64,000 bases of DNA, from positions 98,109,332 to 98,173,331 of the forward strand of contig OU015495.1 in assembly GCA_907164885.2 (NCBI GenBank), written 5' to 3'. Shown piece after piece: positions 20,369-33,630 of the stretch. The translations under genes and the position numbers were made by a program. Position 1 is the stretch's first letter. Each line of letters starts with the position of its first letter. The notes below the pieces were generated by a model. The model made no database searches and was not told the DNA's origin. It worked only from the letters and a program-made list of their open reading frames with translations. The DNA is from Dolomedes plantarius (lineage: Eukaryota; Arthropoda; Arachnida; Araneae; Dolomedidae).

Positions 20369-22092
20369 GTTTCGAATTGATGCTGCAAAAAACAGTTTGT
20401 TCTTAACCGAAACTACTTACCAGAAATTGATAAATGATGTAAAAAAAGCCAAAATGACTAATAAGAAGGAACCGTGGTATTATTGGTTGCTGAATCGCTT
20501 TGGTGTGATGTTTGTGGAAAACAAAAGTAAACTCATTTATCCTGTTAAAAAAGACGTCAGTACTATACAGTATTACATCACGGACACTGAGTTATTTCAC
20601 GTACTTCATGAAACTCGTTTGGCTATTGGACCCGGAGGACGTGATAGAATGTTGAAAGAACTTTCAACCAAATACAAAAACGTTACACGTCATGATATTG
20701 AACTTACATCCACCATTGTGAACCCTGCCAGAAAAAAAACGAAAAGGTATTAAAAAAGAGCATTGTTGTGAAACCTATGATTTTTTTCTGAATTTAATTC
20801 CCGTTGTCAGATAGATCTTATTGATTTGCATTCTCAGTCAGATAGAGAATACAAATTTATTATGGTGTACTAAGATCATCTCACAAAATTTGTGATTCTG
20901 AAGCCTCGGACGTCAAAAAGAGCTGAAGAAGTAGCCTACAACCTAGTGGACATATTCTCGTTGCTTGGGGCGCCATCTATATTACATTCTGACAATGGTA
21001 GGGAATTTGCCAATAATGTGATGACCATTTTGAAGGAGTTTTGGCCAGCACTGAAGATCGTCCATGGGAAGCCTCGCCATTCACAAAGCCAGGGTAGTGT
21101 CGAAAAAGCTAATCAAGATATTGAAAATATGCTCAGTACTTGGATGCAGGACAAAAAATCTGACCAATGGAATGAAGGACTGCAGTTTGTTCAATTTATG
21201 AAAAATAGAGCTTATCATTGTGGAATCAAAAGAACACCATACAGAGCCCTTTTTGGCTGCAAACCTAAAGTAGGTCTTACGATATCTTTTCTACCCCAAG
21301 ATTTTTTTAAAGGACATAAATACAGAGCAGCAGCTAGAAAAAAATAATAGAAAGTGTCCAAACGATGCAAAAAGATTAAACAAATCAGCTTATGCAAGAA
21401 AAAGAACCTGTGAAGATGGATGAGATTATAATCGATGGTGGATTAAACCAACATAATGACATGCTTACCGAAGAGATTTCCGTTCCTGCTACCTGTTGTG
21501 TGTGTTTAAAGGAAATCAGTAATGCACAAGCATGCACAAAGTGTCGTCAAAAAATTCATAACTTCTATGGTCATGCTAATAAAGATGATGAATTGGATAT
21601 TTCGTGCACTCTTTGTTTCAAAACTGAAAATGCTATCGAAGGTAAAATTAATTTCAATATCAATCTGGAAATACAGGCCCAAAAAATGAAAATGAATTCG
21701 GAAAAGTTTCCCACTGCTTCTTTGGGAACTGTTGTGAGAGTTCCTATTCCTGACGTCGACAAGAACCGAGGTGATTCGCCCAATATTTTGGCAGTTGTAA
21801 TGAATGTGACGGAGGTCGGTTTCTACTGACTTGGAACTTCTGGGGGAATTTTAAAACAACTATATGCGAGATCAGAATTCACTTTATGCCCTAAGAACTT
21901 GCTTAGAATTAAAGATATTCCTAACCACGAAATTCCTCTCCGCTCAGTTGCAATTGCTCAGTCCAGTGGAAGCGGCCAAGGATTCATCAAGTGTATGTGT
22001 AAAATAAAGTGGCAAAATATGAAATGTCTTTGCGTGAAAAAAGTTATGAAGTGTAATTCAAAATGTCATTCAAGCCTGCCATGTTGCAACAT
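20369..22092 (+). pseudogene. Ginger/KRBA2-like integrase gene, main part, decayed
   Basis: Continues from 17792-17877 after the Harbinger insertion. An N-terminal region (FRIDAAKNSLFLTETTYQKL) is followed by an integrase-type core. Its triad can be followed: D in CQIDLIDLHS, D in LHSDNGREF and E in GSVEKANQD. After the core comes a Cys-rich zinc-binding block (CCVCLKEISNAQACTKC). A C-terminal block (TASLGTVVRVPIPDVDKNRG, then CNSKCHSSLPCCN) is like vertebrate KRBA2, a protein derived from the Ginger transposon. Breaks: stops at 20751, near 20868 (probably CAA to TAA) and at 21827 (probably CGA to TGA), plus frameshifts near 20755 and 21350. Whether this was a transposon or a host copy is not clear, since no terminal repeats were found. 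Confidence 0.8.
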
Positions 22093-24833
22093 GCAGGTTA
22101 ATTTTAATTTTTTAATTTTTTTTAATGAAAAAATTACGTTTTTTATATTTTCATTTTTAATGTGTGTATACTTTTTTAATATGTGTATAGCTTTTTTAAT
22201 GTTAGTAAAGTTCATTTAATGACCCTGTTTTGCTTTTTATAAGAAATGAAATTAAGTGCAATTCAAATTAAAATTATTTCCTTTCTTGGTGCAACAAGTA
22301 GGCTCATATTTTATTTTGTTCTCTTTAAAACGAAAGGCATAAATTTTGTTTTGTACAACTTTAATTTTTTTTTACGTATTTTGAACAAAGGTTTTTCAAT
22401 GGCACTCATTATTTTTTCAAAATAACATTTGTATTTTTGAGGAATGGACGTCTTTTAAATAATGGCTTTATCATGACCTCTTTTTTTTTTTTCCTACTTT
22501 GCCTAAATAGCATTTGTCATTCTATAGAATGCCTAGGTATTATATACAAAGTATATAATAATTCTCATATTTCATACTTTGCCTTAAAACGTAAAATGCC
22601 TAGGTATTCTATAGAATACCGGCGTTTCATACATTGCCGGTAACATATATACCGAGTTATAGAATTCAGAAAGAAGCATCGTTCCAAAAATCAGAAAGAT
22701 ATAAAATTGTAATCTGATTTGTTAGTTCATTTCAACAAATAGAACTTTTGTATCATCAAAAAATTTTTGTATATTGATATACATTTAGTTCCAACAATAA
22801 AATAATTTAATACACAGATTTGTAGAATCAAATTGTTGTTTGTTTTTAATATTCATGAAGTCCATATAATACACAGCATTCAATAAAGTCAGCAATTAAC
22901 AACAGAATGTACGAGTAACTGGGGTGAAATTCCCAAGTCCACAGCAGAGCTGATGCATAAATAAATCAATGTAATAAATTCAAACATATCCCATATAATA
23001 CAAACTAATCGCGTTTTAAACCATTAGTGAATACTACAGTGAACCAAAAAACCATAAATTTCACTTATGCTCGCTCTATTTCAGAGTTCTAAATATCAAG
23101 ATTTATGGAAAATTTTACTATACAGTATAGACTTTCCTACTATATCGATAAATATTCATTGTAAATATTTTTTAACTTACGATAATTTCATTAATATCCA
23201 GGGCTAGAGGATCTACTCCTTTAAATAAAATGTAGTTGACTAACTTAAAAACATCCTACTACATTTATACAACTGAAATAATGATAAAATTACATTTTCA
23301 AAAAAGTATTATATACATACCATCTAGCAAACGGAAAAACAAATTCAAAAATATTTTATTTCGTAGATTAAACTAATATTAAAACCATATTATAACTGAA
23401 AGAATACAACTAACATTAAATTTTTAATAAAATAGAAATTCTACATCAGCTACTTTTTGAGTTGAGTAGTACTTAAAATCTCAGCGCATGAATTTTATTA
23501 TCTTTTTCATAACTAATAGAAATAAACTTCTATCAATCATCTTTTTAATGAAAACCAATCCATAAAACTTCTAAAAACTGAGCGATATTTTTCATAAACA
23601 TGGAAAAAAAGATGACTTATGTTCATATTTTTCCACAGAAAATATCGAAACAGACTGAAGGTCATTCTTTTAACATCATCAAGCAGACGAATTTTACAAG
23701 AAGCTGCGCAAACGATCTCCAATAGGCAAATATTTATTTGAACTCAACAATTACAAATTTCTCGTGTTTAGGTAAATACGTAAAATTGATTCTTTGCATA
23801 CATATTTTGTAGTTAGTAAAATAAATATTATCTTAAGGTAGTAAAACCTTAGTCATTTTTGTGTTCTCATCTGTTTGGTATCATTCGTCTTCCAAGCTAA
23901 CAAATCAGGATTTCTTTGCTTATTGTCGCCATTTTGATTTGATACTTATAGAAATGTTCTTTGCTCTAAAGTGAAGAATTTTTTCTTAAATGACCAGTTT
24001 TTGTAAAAACTAATGTATTTCAATGAATTTTTTTAAACTCATTGGAGAAAGAATTTAAAATTATATGCCTCCCCACATAAAAAATTCGAATTATGCCTTA
24101 AGTTTTTTACGCATATAAGTTTGCTTCAAAGACCTTTAAATTATACTTTGTCATGCACATATGCAACGCACGTATGCAAGGTATACATGCCATGATACAG
24201 AAAAATTATCGAATTCAAAAACTAGCATAATTAAAGAAATTTTAACATCGATATTTTTTAAACTATCGTTAAAACTGTAACAACGGTTACTGTGTGAAGT
24301 GTTCTGGAAAATTTTGGGGGAAAAAAAGAAGGTTCAAGAAAAAGCTTGCATACAGAGAAGCCCTAGATCCAAATTTTTGTTTTATTTCGTTCCCTAAATA
24401 GTAAGGGATATATAAATATTACTGCTTTCGCCAATTAAATTATATTCTCTGTCCCTGTGTAATATACATGTATTTTCTCTTCTTATTTTTCATTTTACAA
24501 GTCAATTTGATAGTATTTACAATTCAAAATAAATTAATGTTAAAAGCATTATAGCAGGTTTGAAAAACGAATGCTGAAAGAAACAGTATTATTTTTTGCG
24601 CAAATAGAATTAATATTTACATTCATGAAATAAATTCATAATATACTGCATAAAACAATTTAGTTGTTTTTTAAAATGGATCTAAGACATAAAAGAAATA
24701 GTATTATTGTATTATTTTTGAGCTTATATTATTCAAGTTTTTTACTTAATGGAAGAAACACTACGTATATTTGTTTGTGTGTCATAAATGTTCTTAGACA
24801 CATTTTTTCCCCCACTTCTCTTAGGTCTCGGAA
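22093..24833. other. gene-free AT-rich interval upstream of the coiled-coil gene
   Basis: No coding region. A perfect 18-bp palindrome GGTATTCTATAGAATACC lies at 22603-22620, in a stretch where a unit with TGCCTAGGTATT is duplicated (about 22530-22620). Any 5' untranslated exon of the downstream gene would lie here. Confidence 0.5.
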
Positions 24834-27800
24834 ATGGGTGAATCGCTGGATGATATATTCACTAATATTCATCAGTCAGAACAGGAATCAAATGCACAAT
24901 ACGAATACTTACAGAAACGTAAGAAATATCATTAAAAAATCTCTAAAAATTAAACAGAAATATTTTATACAAATTTATAAAAATTATCCTATATAGTGCA
25001 TTAAAAGTATAGTGCATTACTTCTTAAACAAATCCACGAATTAATTTTTTTTCTTTTAATGTATATGATGTTTGTAATAACTCAGAGACTTTGCACTTAA
25101 ATATTGCAGTGAAAAGTCAAATTTCTGCTACAGAAAATGAAGCAAAAAAAACGGGGGAGAAATGTCGAGAGATCGAGGAAGAAATAGCAAGAAAGGTTAA
25201 AACTTTTTTTTTTTTTTTAAATCTATCGAAATCTATCACTTACCCCCAAACTCACACACACAACAAACAAAACAAACAAACAAACAAAAAAAACTTAAAT
25301 TGAAATAAATTAAAACATTTATAGAAATTTAGTTAAAATCAGAAAATTGTGGAAAGCTTTTTAAAAAGTTGGTTTTTTTCCCGCTTTTTCAAACTGTGAA
25401 ACTGAAGATTCCGATTATGTCTTTAGCCTTAACATAGTTTTTAACAATGATAGGATCCATAACAAAAATTCGATGCTATACTTTTTTTCTCATTTTATTT
25501 ATATTATATTTATTTTTCACATTGTATAACTTTTGAATACTACTCAAACATCAATTCTATTGTTATTTAATTTCAAAAAATCGTAATATTTCAAATTTTA
25601 AGGACCATCCGGTAGTCAATGAGCTGAGAAGGGACTTAGCTAAATTCAATTCGGGCCTCCTCCCCCCCCCCCCCCAAAAAAAAAAAAAAAAAAAAAAGCA
25701 CGCTACGCCTATACCCACCAACGCAGCAGTAAAAAACTGCATTATATTCTTACAAATCCAAAGCTTTGATTTACTTTAGTTAAACACAGAGTTTTTTAAC
25801 AGAAAAATACAACGTGTTATGTTTTTCATGAATACAATATATAATGTATTTTGAGCTTATAATTTTCGGAATGTGTTAAATTAAAACCGCAGTTAAACCA
25901 CGTAAATCATTAGAGCAATTAATCGTTCTCACACATTTCGCTTACAAAGTTTAAACGTTCTCACTACTTCAAACTATAAACCAAACACTTTCTTTCACTT
26001 GAATGAGACTTATAGGGAGTCCCACATCCTAGTCTGATCTTGCTCGGGTGCCATTCCAAGGAAATAATTCCTTTGGCTCTTCGGAAATCAGAATAGCGTT
26101 GACTCGATAAAGGTGCAGTCATCTTTTTCTTTTAATTGTGGCTCTACGTCCGCTCCTGAGCTCTTTTACAAAGTTGATATACCATACGTATTCATTACGC
26201 CTCACGAACTCCATGATTTAAATTTGAAAGAAATTAAGTAACATGAAAGATTCTGTAGGTTTGTCATAATTTTTTTAACAACTCGCCTAGTTCAATTCAC
26301 TCATGCATAATTCATCCCTAGATCCAAATTTAATTCTTTATGAAAAAAACTCGAAAAAAAAAATTTTTTTATTTATTAAAATTAGATCAACCTAACACCT
26401 AGACTTTCCCCTTTAACTTAAGACTTCCCCTTTTCAGCAATGTTGATTCAGTCCTCACTTTAAAAATAACTGATGTTATAACAACTAATAAAACAATTTT
26501 CAAACAAAACTATAGTGTGATAATTAGCAAAACGATGGATTAAACTATGTAAAATTACGAAAATGAGAATATAATGAAAAAAAAAATTACCTTTAAATTT
26601 AATCACTAATATTTGCTTCTTTGAATATTAAGTAATAAAGTGAATGGTTTCATTACATCGATTTCAAACAATATATGCTGAAAAATTTGTAGAAATCAAC
26701 ACTACTTAAAACCAAAGTACAAATTTGAGGATTTAAAACATGTATAAATTTAACACTTCATATATAAATTTATACTTACATAATCATGTATAAATTTAAC
26801 ACTTATTAATTAATTGATATTAATTTGTTCATTTCTTTTAGATAAAACGTTTAGCGAATCGCAAAGTAATGCTTTTATCTTTACATGTACGACAAAAATG
26901 TCTTCAAGAGAGAATAAAGGAATTGAAATTTGAAAATAAAGATTTGAAAAAAACTAAGGTAACTAAACTTTCTTACGATTCACATTTCTACATATACCTT
27001 ACATACTATTAAGTCCAAATATTGAGTTGTATACGCAATGTCTATAATCTTTTGATACTAAGAAAAAATTCAATATCTTTACAACTACTGCTGCAAGAGT
27101 GTAATATGAAAAATGAATGCATGGATTAAGCTCTTTTATGTTTTTTTAATTTTAAAAAAATAAAGCATTTTTTTTCTTCTTACAACAGGAAGAGTTAAAA
27201 ACTCGACTAAAATCATCCAGAGAAAAATTGTGTAAGCAAAGCACGGAATTCATAGAAGAACATAAATTTTTCAATAACAGACAACAAAGTACTGACTTTT
27301 TACATCAAACACCACTTACTGAAAACCAGAGTAAGTACTATACCAAATTAGAAACCTAATATATCTTATATCTTTTTTCTTCATTCAATTGCTGTTATCA
27401 CTTTAGCATATAATTAAAGGTGGGATAGCTCCCATTTTATACCTTCTCCTAAGGATAATTGTTTATTAAAATTCAAATAGTTGTTAGTACTTTTGCTAAA
27501 AATACAGTCTAGGAAGAAAAGGAAAGGAAACTTAAAAGTAAGAACCTAAAATTACCGTAAAGTTAAATCGTAAGTTACTTTTCCATTAGTTTAGACAAAT
27601 TTGTTGGTCTCATCACTAAAAATAAGGTGTGAACCTTTGCACAACAGCAATGATTCCTCACAAGGATATTAGTTGTTGAGTCCTCTTTAAGATGCTGAGG
27701 AACCCAGGCACTATTAACTCAAACGAAATAATTTTAAAGTTCTCAACATATATGGCATACGCAATCAAACAAACAGGCACAAAAATGTGTAGAACACTTA

Positions 27801-29281
27801 GCTACTTATTTCAAGACAATATGCAGAAACTATAATGTAATGTGATCTGATAATGTGAACAGGGGAGAAATCAAAATCAGAGTTTTCGCCACCTCGAAAT
27901 TTTGCACATAAGTGAAACATTCTCTTCTGAAGATTGAAAACCACCGATTTTTTCTGATTTAGATACAAAGTTCAAACATCATTTTTGATTGCAATCGGTT
28001 ATATTGTTTGGATTTCCATATTATCTTCGTAAAATTAATTTCTTTAAGACCTGCCGGAATTTTTAAATTTCATTTGTCTCAGTAACAACTAGTTCAAGTA
28101 ATAGCAGTTGGGGCCACGGTGGCCCAGTTGGCAAGAGCAGTGGGCCAGTGATCTGAACATCCCTGGTTCAATGTTCGTTGCTGCAAATCCACTGCCGTGT
28201 CCACTAATGGTGGCCAGGGCATGTAAAATAGGTCATGCTTGCAATGTCTTCCAAGTTTTCAAATTTACCTCTGGAGGTGTGGGGTCAAGTGTTCCAGTCT
28301 CGTCACTTGACTCGGTTAAAAATTACCGGACCAGTCATTTAGCCAAGTCGGACTCCGACCCTTGTGGTGCTAATTCAAAACAGGAGCCTGATAGCCTATA
28401 GCCTATTAGGACCTGGTGAATGGAACCTCTAACCAGGGAGCATTAGCAACAACAACAACAACATAGCAGTTGAAAATACTTTCTTCAAAAGAAACACTCT
28501 AGTGAAATTTCCGACCTCTATAAGAAACTTCATTTTTTTATTTTTTTTATTTTATTTTTGGCTTCAAAACTGATCTTAGATGCTAATTACAGCTTTAAAG
28601 ATATGAACTTCATATTATTGTTGATTTCAAATTTATGAATAGATCTCACATTAAAGAAATTCCTATGACACATTTTTTATTCCTTTCATCAGATCAAAAA
28701 AACACTGTAGATCACAGAACCACATCATGTGGAACACATTGGATCATGGAATATTGAAAATGTTCAAATAAATGCTCTTAGAGCCTCCCTTTAAAAAAAA
28801 AAACTTTTTCTTTTCAACATTTTTATTTCAAATTTATAAATAAATAATGAAAGATGTATACCATGCATTTCCGTAGGAACACTAAAAATATACAGATAAC
28901 TGCTCTTACATCTCCTCAAGAAATACTATGGAAAAATTTTAATTTTCAGTTTAATTTATATACTTGTTATCACATTTATAACTAATACAGGTTTTACTTA
29001 TTAGAAGGAAAGACAGAGGAAAAGAACCATTCCAATGTTGCTTCAACTTCATATGACAGCTACAACATAAAACTTCTCAAACCAAGGTAAACCTTAAATT
29101 TAAAACTTTAATAATTTATTAACAACTAATTATTGGTCTCTCATCTGTAATTATATAACTTTTAAAACAGCATTAAATTAAATAGGATTTATTTTGTTTT
29201 CCTAGAGAAGAAATCAACAATGATGAAGAAAGCTTGTTGTTTGACATTGATTTTGATAAAGATGATCATGACTGGTTGTAA
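24834..29281 (+). CDS. coiled-coil protein, CCDC172-like, six exons
   Basis: Exons: 24834-24918, 25086-25195, 26842-26958, 27189-27330, 29005-29086 and 29206-29281. They sum to 612 bases, a whole number of codons, giving 203 aa plus stop. All boundaries are AG/GT and all phases agree. The protein starts MGESLDDIFTNIHQSEQ and is then almost wholly charged heptad-like helix (ATENEAKKTGEKCREIEEEI, IKRLANRKVMLLSLHVRQK), ending in an acidic tail FDIDFDKDDHDWL. The N-terminus and a block KLCKQSTEFIEEHKFFNN resemble vertebrate CCDC172, a testis coiled-coil protein, in sequence and position. The C-terminus does not, so the assignment is tentative. The first exon is preceded by an acceptor (CTTCTCTTAG), so an upstream untranslated exon is likely. 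Confidence 0.7.
28108..28461 (+). mobile_element. tRNA-derived SINE, family B
   Basis: Starts GGGGCCACGGTGGCCCAGTT with a tRNA-like head (B box-like GGTTCAATG), then a long body. It ends in (AAC)n at 28448-28461. The body phrase GACTCCGACCCTTGTGGTGC recurs on the minus strand at 32140-32485, showing two copies of one family. It sits in intron 4 of the coiled-coil gene. Confidence 0.75.
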
Positions 29282-29334
29282 AAGATAGCTTAGTACTGAT
29301 TCAAGAAAACATAAGACTTTAATAGAAGCTTTAA

Positions 29335-30924
29335 GGCTACACAGTACCCTAAAAATGACAAAAATATCGAATTTTTTTTAATTGCATTTTTCAATGGTCC
29401 ATACTATTGTGAATCTTGACTCCAAATTGTAGATCTGAAATCCAAATAGTTTTAAAGATATTTGAACTTTTCTGAGTGTTGTCAGTCTCAAAATATGACA
29501 GCTGAGGGGGCGTGGTTAGTTTTGTTTTGATTGTTTTGATTTTGATCATTTTGATTTTGAAGCAAATATTCTTATAATTATTCTTATACTTAATTAAATA
29601 AAAATAATTTGGAATGAATGAACTCCTTGGCTGAATCGGTAATTAATTGCAACTTTTACTACTCAAATCGTTTCAGTTTGTTTACGTTTTGATTCTATTT
29701 GAGAGATCATTACTGTCTATCTAATATACATAAAAAGGACTATTTCAAGACCAGTATTAGATTTTACACAAAGTTTTATCAACTTAGAAGCTTTGTATTG
29801 AAATATTTTGTTGTTTTTATACATTTTTTCATTGAGAAAATACCACGACCAAAACGTTCTCGCGTTGCTAAGAAACATGTGTTGAAGAGATGGCAGACAA
29901 ATGTAAACAGTAATTCTAAAACTCATCCTTCTGCAGATAGAAGTGTGAGAATTCAGAATATAAATGTTTTGAAAACAGGTATTGTGGATAACATTCAACA
30001 TATATCTGCTGCATCAAAATATATTTTTGTTGATAGTGAAAACTTGAATAATTTATTTACAAATTTGCTGTGCAGCTCTTGTTATAGTGCATCTTTGAAA
30101 CTTTGTAGAAAGCTGGTTATTTTTAATTTGCATTATTTATTATCAATATTTTGTATATGTGTATTGTCTTTACAACTTTTAGGAAAATATTAGCTAAATA
30201 TCAGCTAATCTGTCATTGTCGTTAACATTGCTATTGATATTGTGCAGAAACATATTTTGAATAAGAAAATATATATTCTATTATATTGAGTTAAAATTAT
30301 GTTTTAATACATCTTATAAGTGGGGAATAACATATAAAAAAAATTAGAGCTCTACAAACATTTTTAGTTTTTATTTTTTGCCTTTACAAACTTTAAATGC
30401 ATTTTTCTCAGACTTTTATTTTTGTTGATGTTAGTGTTTGCTATTCCCTAAGGATTTTTTTATTTTGAAGATAGAGTCTTGAAATTTTTTGTACACACTT
30501 ATATATATATGTACTACAATAATTAGTATTGTATTTAGATCTGAGGGTTATAGTTATTTTTTTTTTAAATGTCGAAGTCAATATTTCCAAATTTTTCATG
30601 TTTTTTTCAGGTTTCGCTACAAAATTTTTTTTAAAAATTTAAATAAAAGTTACATCTTTAATTCCATACTAACTTTTCTTCCCAATAATCCAATGAATAT
30701 AAATCACTTAAAATAACTAAAAAATATTGAAAATTAAAAATGTTATAAAAGTTTTTAAAAACTTCAAAATTTTAAAAAAACTTTAAATTTTAAAAATGGT
30801 GCTTGCTAAAATGATTTTTTTTTTACCAGAATTAGTTTAATTTTATAATCTCAAACAAAGTCATTAATTATTTTTATTGTAACTGTCTCCAAAAAAATTT
30901 TTTGAAAAAGGGTACTGTGTAGCC
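29335..30924 (+). mobile_element. TTAA-flanked DNA transposon (Kolobok-like), 1590 bp
   Basis: Perfect 16-bp inverted repeats beginning GGCTACACAGTACCC, with TTAA directly outside on both sides (29331-29334, 30925-30928). It starts only 49 bp after the stop codon of the coiled-coil gene, so it probably lies in or just past its 3' UTR. The interior is AT-rich with one recognisable coding remnant. Kolobok is favoured by TTAA plus GG termini; piggyBac usually starts CCC. Confidence 0.75.
29840..30190 (+). pseudogene. N-terminal fragment of a Mutator-like/Kolobok-type transposase
   Basis: Reads IPRPKRSRVAKKHVLKRWQ, with ATA where an ATG start would be expected. It then reads SAASKYIFVDSENLNNLF followed by a Cys pair (LLCSSCYSASL). 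A basic start followed by a 'xFVDxExLxxLx..xxCxxC' block is seen at the N-terminus of animal Mutator-like/Kolobok-type transposases. The catalytic domain is absent. The assignment rests on this short block and the surrounding inverted repeats. Confidence 0.4.
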
Positions 30925-30928
30925 TTAA

Positions 30929-32139
30929 AAAAACAATACTTTGAATGTAATCAACAGTTCATAAAAGAGACTCAAATGGTACTAAACTACCTGAAATAAA
31001 ATTTTAAAATTATATTTTTACATTTTAAATACTGAAATATATCATCAAAAACACTTTATCATACTATTTAATTCTTTCAACAAATAGAATTAATTTTTTT
31101 TTGGCTTATTTCCCAAAATAACAAATTTAAATCTGACAAATTATTTTGTAATCTGTTATAATTTTTTTTGTTTTGTTTTCCACTGAGTATAAAGTGAGAA
31201 ATATAGTAAATTTCATTCAGTATGTCTCCATGCAAAATGTAATAACTATTATTAAATCAGTTGTAAAGAAAACAAAAAAAAAACAAAGTTAATTAATAAA
31301 ACACATTCTCATGGGTACATAATTAAAAATAGCATTTATTAATTATACATAGAGAGATACTTAACTATTTTTGAAACAGAGGAATCTGAAATATGATATA
31401 TTTTATAAAAAGCTTTTCAACTGGCATAATATGCTATCAAAGCATACTAAGGCTTTGTGTAAATAACTTTTATATAATCCCACAAAGAGAGAGTTAATTC
31501 TCGTGTATTTACAAAGAAAGTCACAAAAAAAGTATACAGTATAAATCAAAAGAAAACATAGAATATTATCAGAGATGTGTAATGGGGGATAAAAGTAATA
31601 TGTAAACTGCCTATATGAAGATATTTAATAATTTCTCTTAATGAAGATATCCCATTATGGCTCATTGACAGAAATCCTTTGGAATGATACACCTCTTGTG
31701 CATTTGAAATTTCAATGAGTAGATTGCAATTTTAATTATATGAAATGGGTAAATATGGACTCATTTTTGAAATTTGTAGTACTCACATCAATACTTGCTG
31801 TAATTTCCAGTCTATAATTTACAGATTATATGATTAAAATTTTTTTTTTAATTTCTTGATGTATATAAAATATTCAGCTCTAAAAACGTGCTTTTAAAAT
31901 ATTTTTATCTGTTCATAACAAATAGAACCACAAGTATTAGAAATAGAAAATCAGTATTTCATTACAATATGATAGACCAGAGATATCACATGATCCAAAT
32001 TGCATCTGATGTTTTTACCTATTAATTTGTAATGTCAAAGAGAAAGGAATAAAATCAAGTACATGCAAAGGACTTAGATCTACCTTTTCCCCACACTAGA
32101 ATATCTCGACTGTTTTACTATTGAAAAAGAAAGTTACTG
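30929..32139. other. gene-free AT-rich interval
   Basis: No coding region, terminal repeats or strong repeats recognised on either strand. Confidence 0.5.
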
Positions 32140-32485
32140 TTGTTGTTCCTATGCCCCCCAAGACTGGAAGGATTCCAGACCAGGTCAATATAAGCTTGTG
32201 GACTGAAGGGTGCATCTCAAGTTTTAAAATGGCACCACAAGGGTCAGAGTCCAACTTAGCCTGGTGCTACCACAATTTTTACCGAGCACCCTCAGGGGCA
32301 ACATCTGGAGGGATTATACCTCATGCCACCCTCTCTGACCTTATAGAAGAATTTTCCAGTCTGTGGATTTAACATGTCCATATCCAGCTTAGACACGGAA
32401 GTATTTAATGGCACTTGTCAGGATTCGATCCAAGCATCCTCAGTACTGAAAGCCAACATACAACCACTAGGCTACCTTGGGCCCG
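32140..32485 (-). mobile_element. tRNA-derived SINE, family B
   Basis: On the minus strand it starts GGGCCCAAGGTAGCCTAGTG with a B box GGATCGAATCC. Its body ends in (GTT)n-complement AAC repeats near 32140. Shares GACTCTGACCCTTGTGGTGC and other blocks with the copy at 28108-28461. Confidence 0.75.
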
Positions 32486-33019
32486 AAAGTTACTGTAGAT
32501 GCTACAATTAAAAATTGTACTGATGATTTTATTTAGTATATGTAGTTATAAGCTTAGTTTTAACTGAAGGCTAAAGGTTTAAATTCACCATCAAATGGTG
32601 ATATCCTTATGCAGCTCAAAGTATATTGAAAGAATGCAAGCTAACAGGGACATATGTTATAATTAATTATCCCAAAGTGGTTATTAAATAATCTCCATAT
32701 AAGTGTTCGTATATAATTCAGTAAACTGTGCTATGAGTAATTGATATACAAGTCTAAACAACAAAAAAACAAAAAAAAGAGTATAAGTAGTTGAAAAACA
32801 AAAAATATATATATATATGTGTATAATTTAGAGGTATGTGCATTTAAAAATTAATAAGGTGGCTGAGTTTGGCTGGTGGATTTACGGTGGTTAATACAGG
32901 CTAGCTAGTTAAATAAATAAAAATAATAGTAATTTCTTGTCTGGCCTTAAAAGCTGAATATTCTTTAAACTTCTATGCTATCTACTACTTAAGTCTGCAT
33001 GTAATACTATAGCTAAGTC

Positions 33020-33630
33020 CTCACCATTTCGTTATACCATCCGGTGCACAGATTCCCTGGCTGTGCGGGATGAGATGCACAGGTGAAAGGAATGTTGATG
33101 AGTTTTCCAATCATGAGCCCGGCAAAAGGGGTCCCCACACAGTGATACAGGGTCCGGTCAGTCGTCGCTTCGTACGTTATCAGTACGCGGCGCTAGAAGA
33201 GGAGTATTGTGGAAAAATAACGTCCCGGAAGGAAAATTGAAAAGTAAGAAAATTATTCCTCTAACATCTGTGCTAAAAATTCAAATTGGGGTGTCCAGAG
33301 TGCTTTCGCGGAACCCCAGTACAAGGCGCCAGGTAGAACTATATGTTGTCTCTCTTCTGTTCAAGCGCATGCGTCAAAGTTTTCCTGAGAGAGGAGAGAA
33401 ATTTTTTTTCGCTCCACCGATTCCCGTGAAGGAAACATCTCTCCCTACCTACTAGCTGTTCCGCATCTCGTTATCGAAGATGACCATCTCAAAAGAGCGA
33501 ATGGACCTGAAGGAGGTGCCCAGTTGGGCCTTATAACTTAGTATGCTGGCCAGCCAACTTCTTTTCTCTTTTATTTCTCATCCTTAATTTCCTTTTCTCT
33601 TAAGTCTCTTTCAGCTAAACCCGGGGGTTC
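33020..33630. other. GC-richer island of unknown nature
   Basis: Distinctly less AT-rich than the flanks, with CpG-containing phrases such as CGTCGCTTCGTACG and GTACGCGGCGC and a perfect GCGCATGCG. No long coding frame with recognisable motifs and no defined termini. It could be the GC-rich part of an LTR-like element or a promoter region. Confidence 0.35.

Noticed and set aside
29005..29086. Alternative acceptor at 28990 (AATACAG) for exon 5 of the coiled-coil gene
   Set aside because: In the required phase it meets TAG at once; the acceptor ending at 29004 keeps the frame and gives a whole number of codons.
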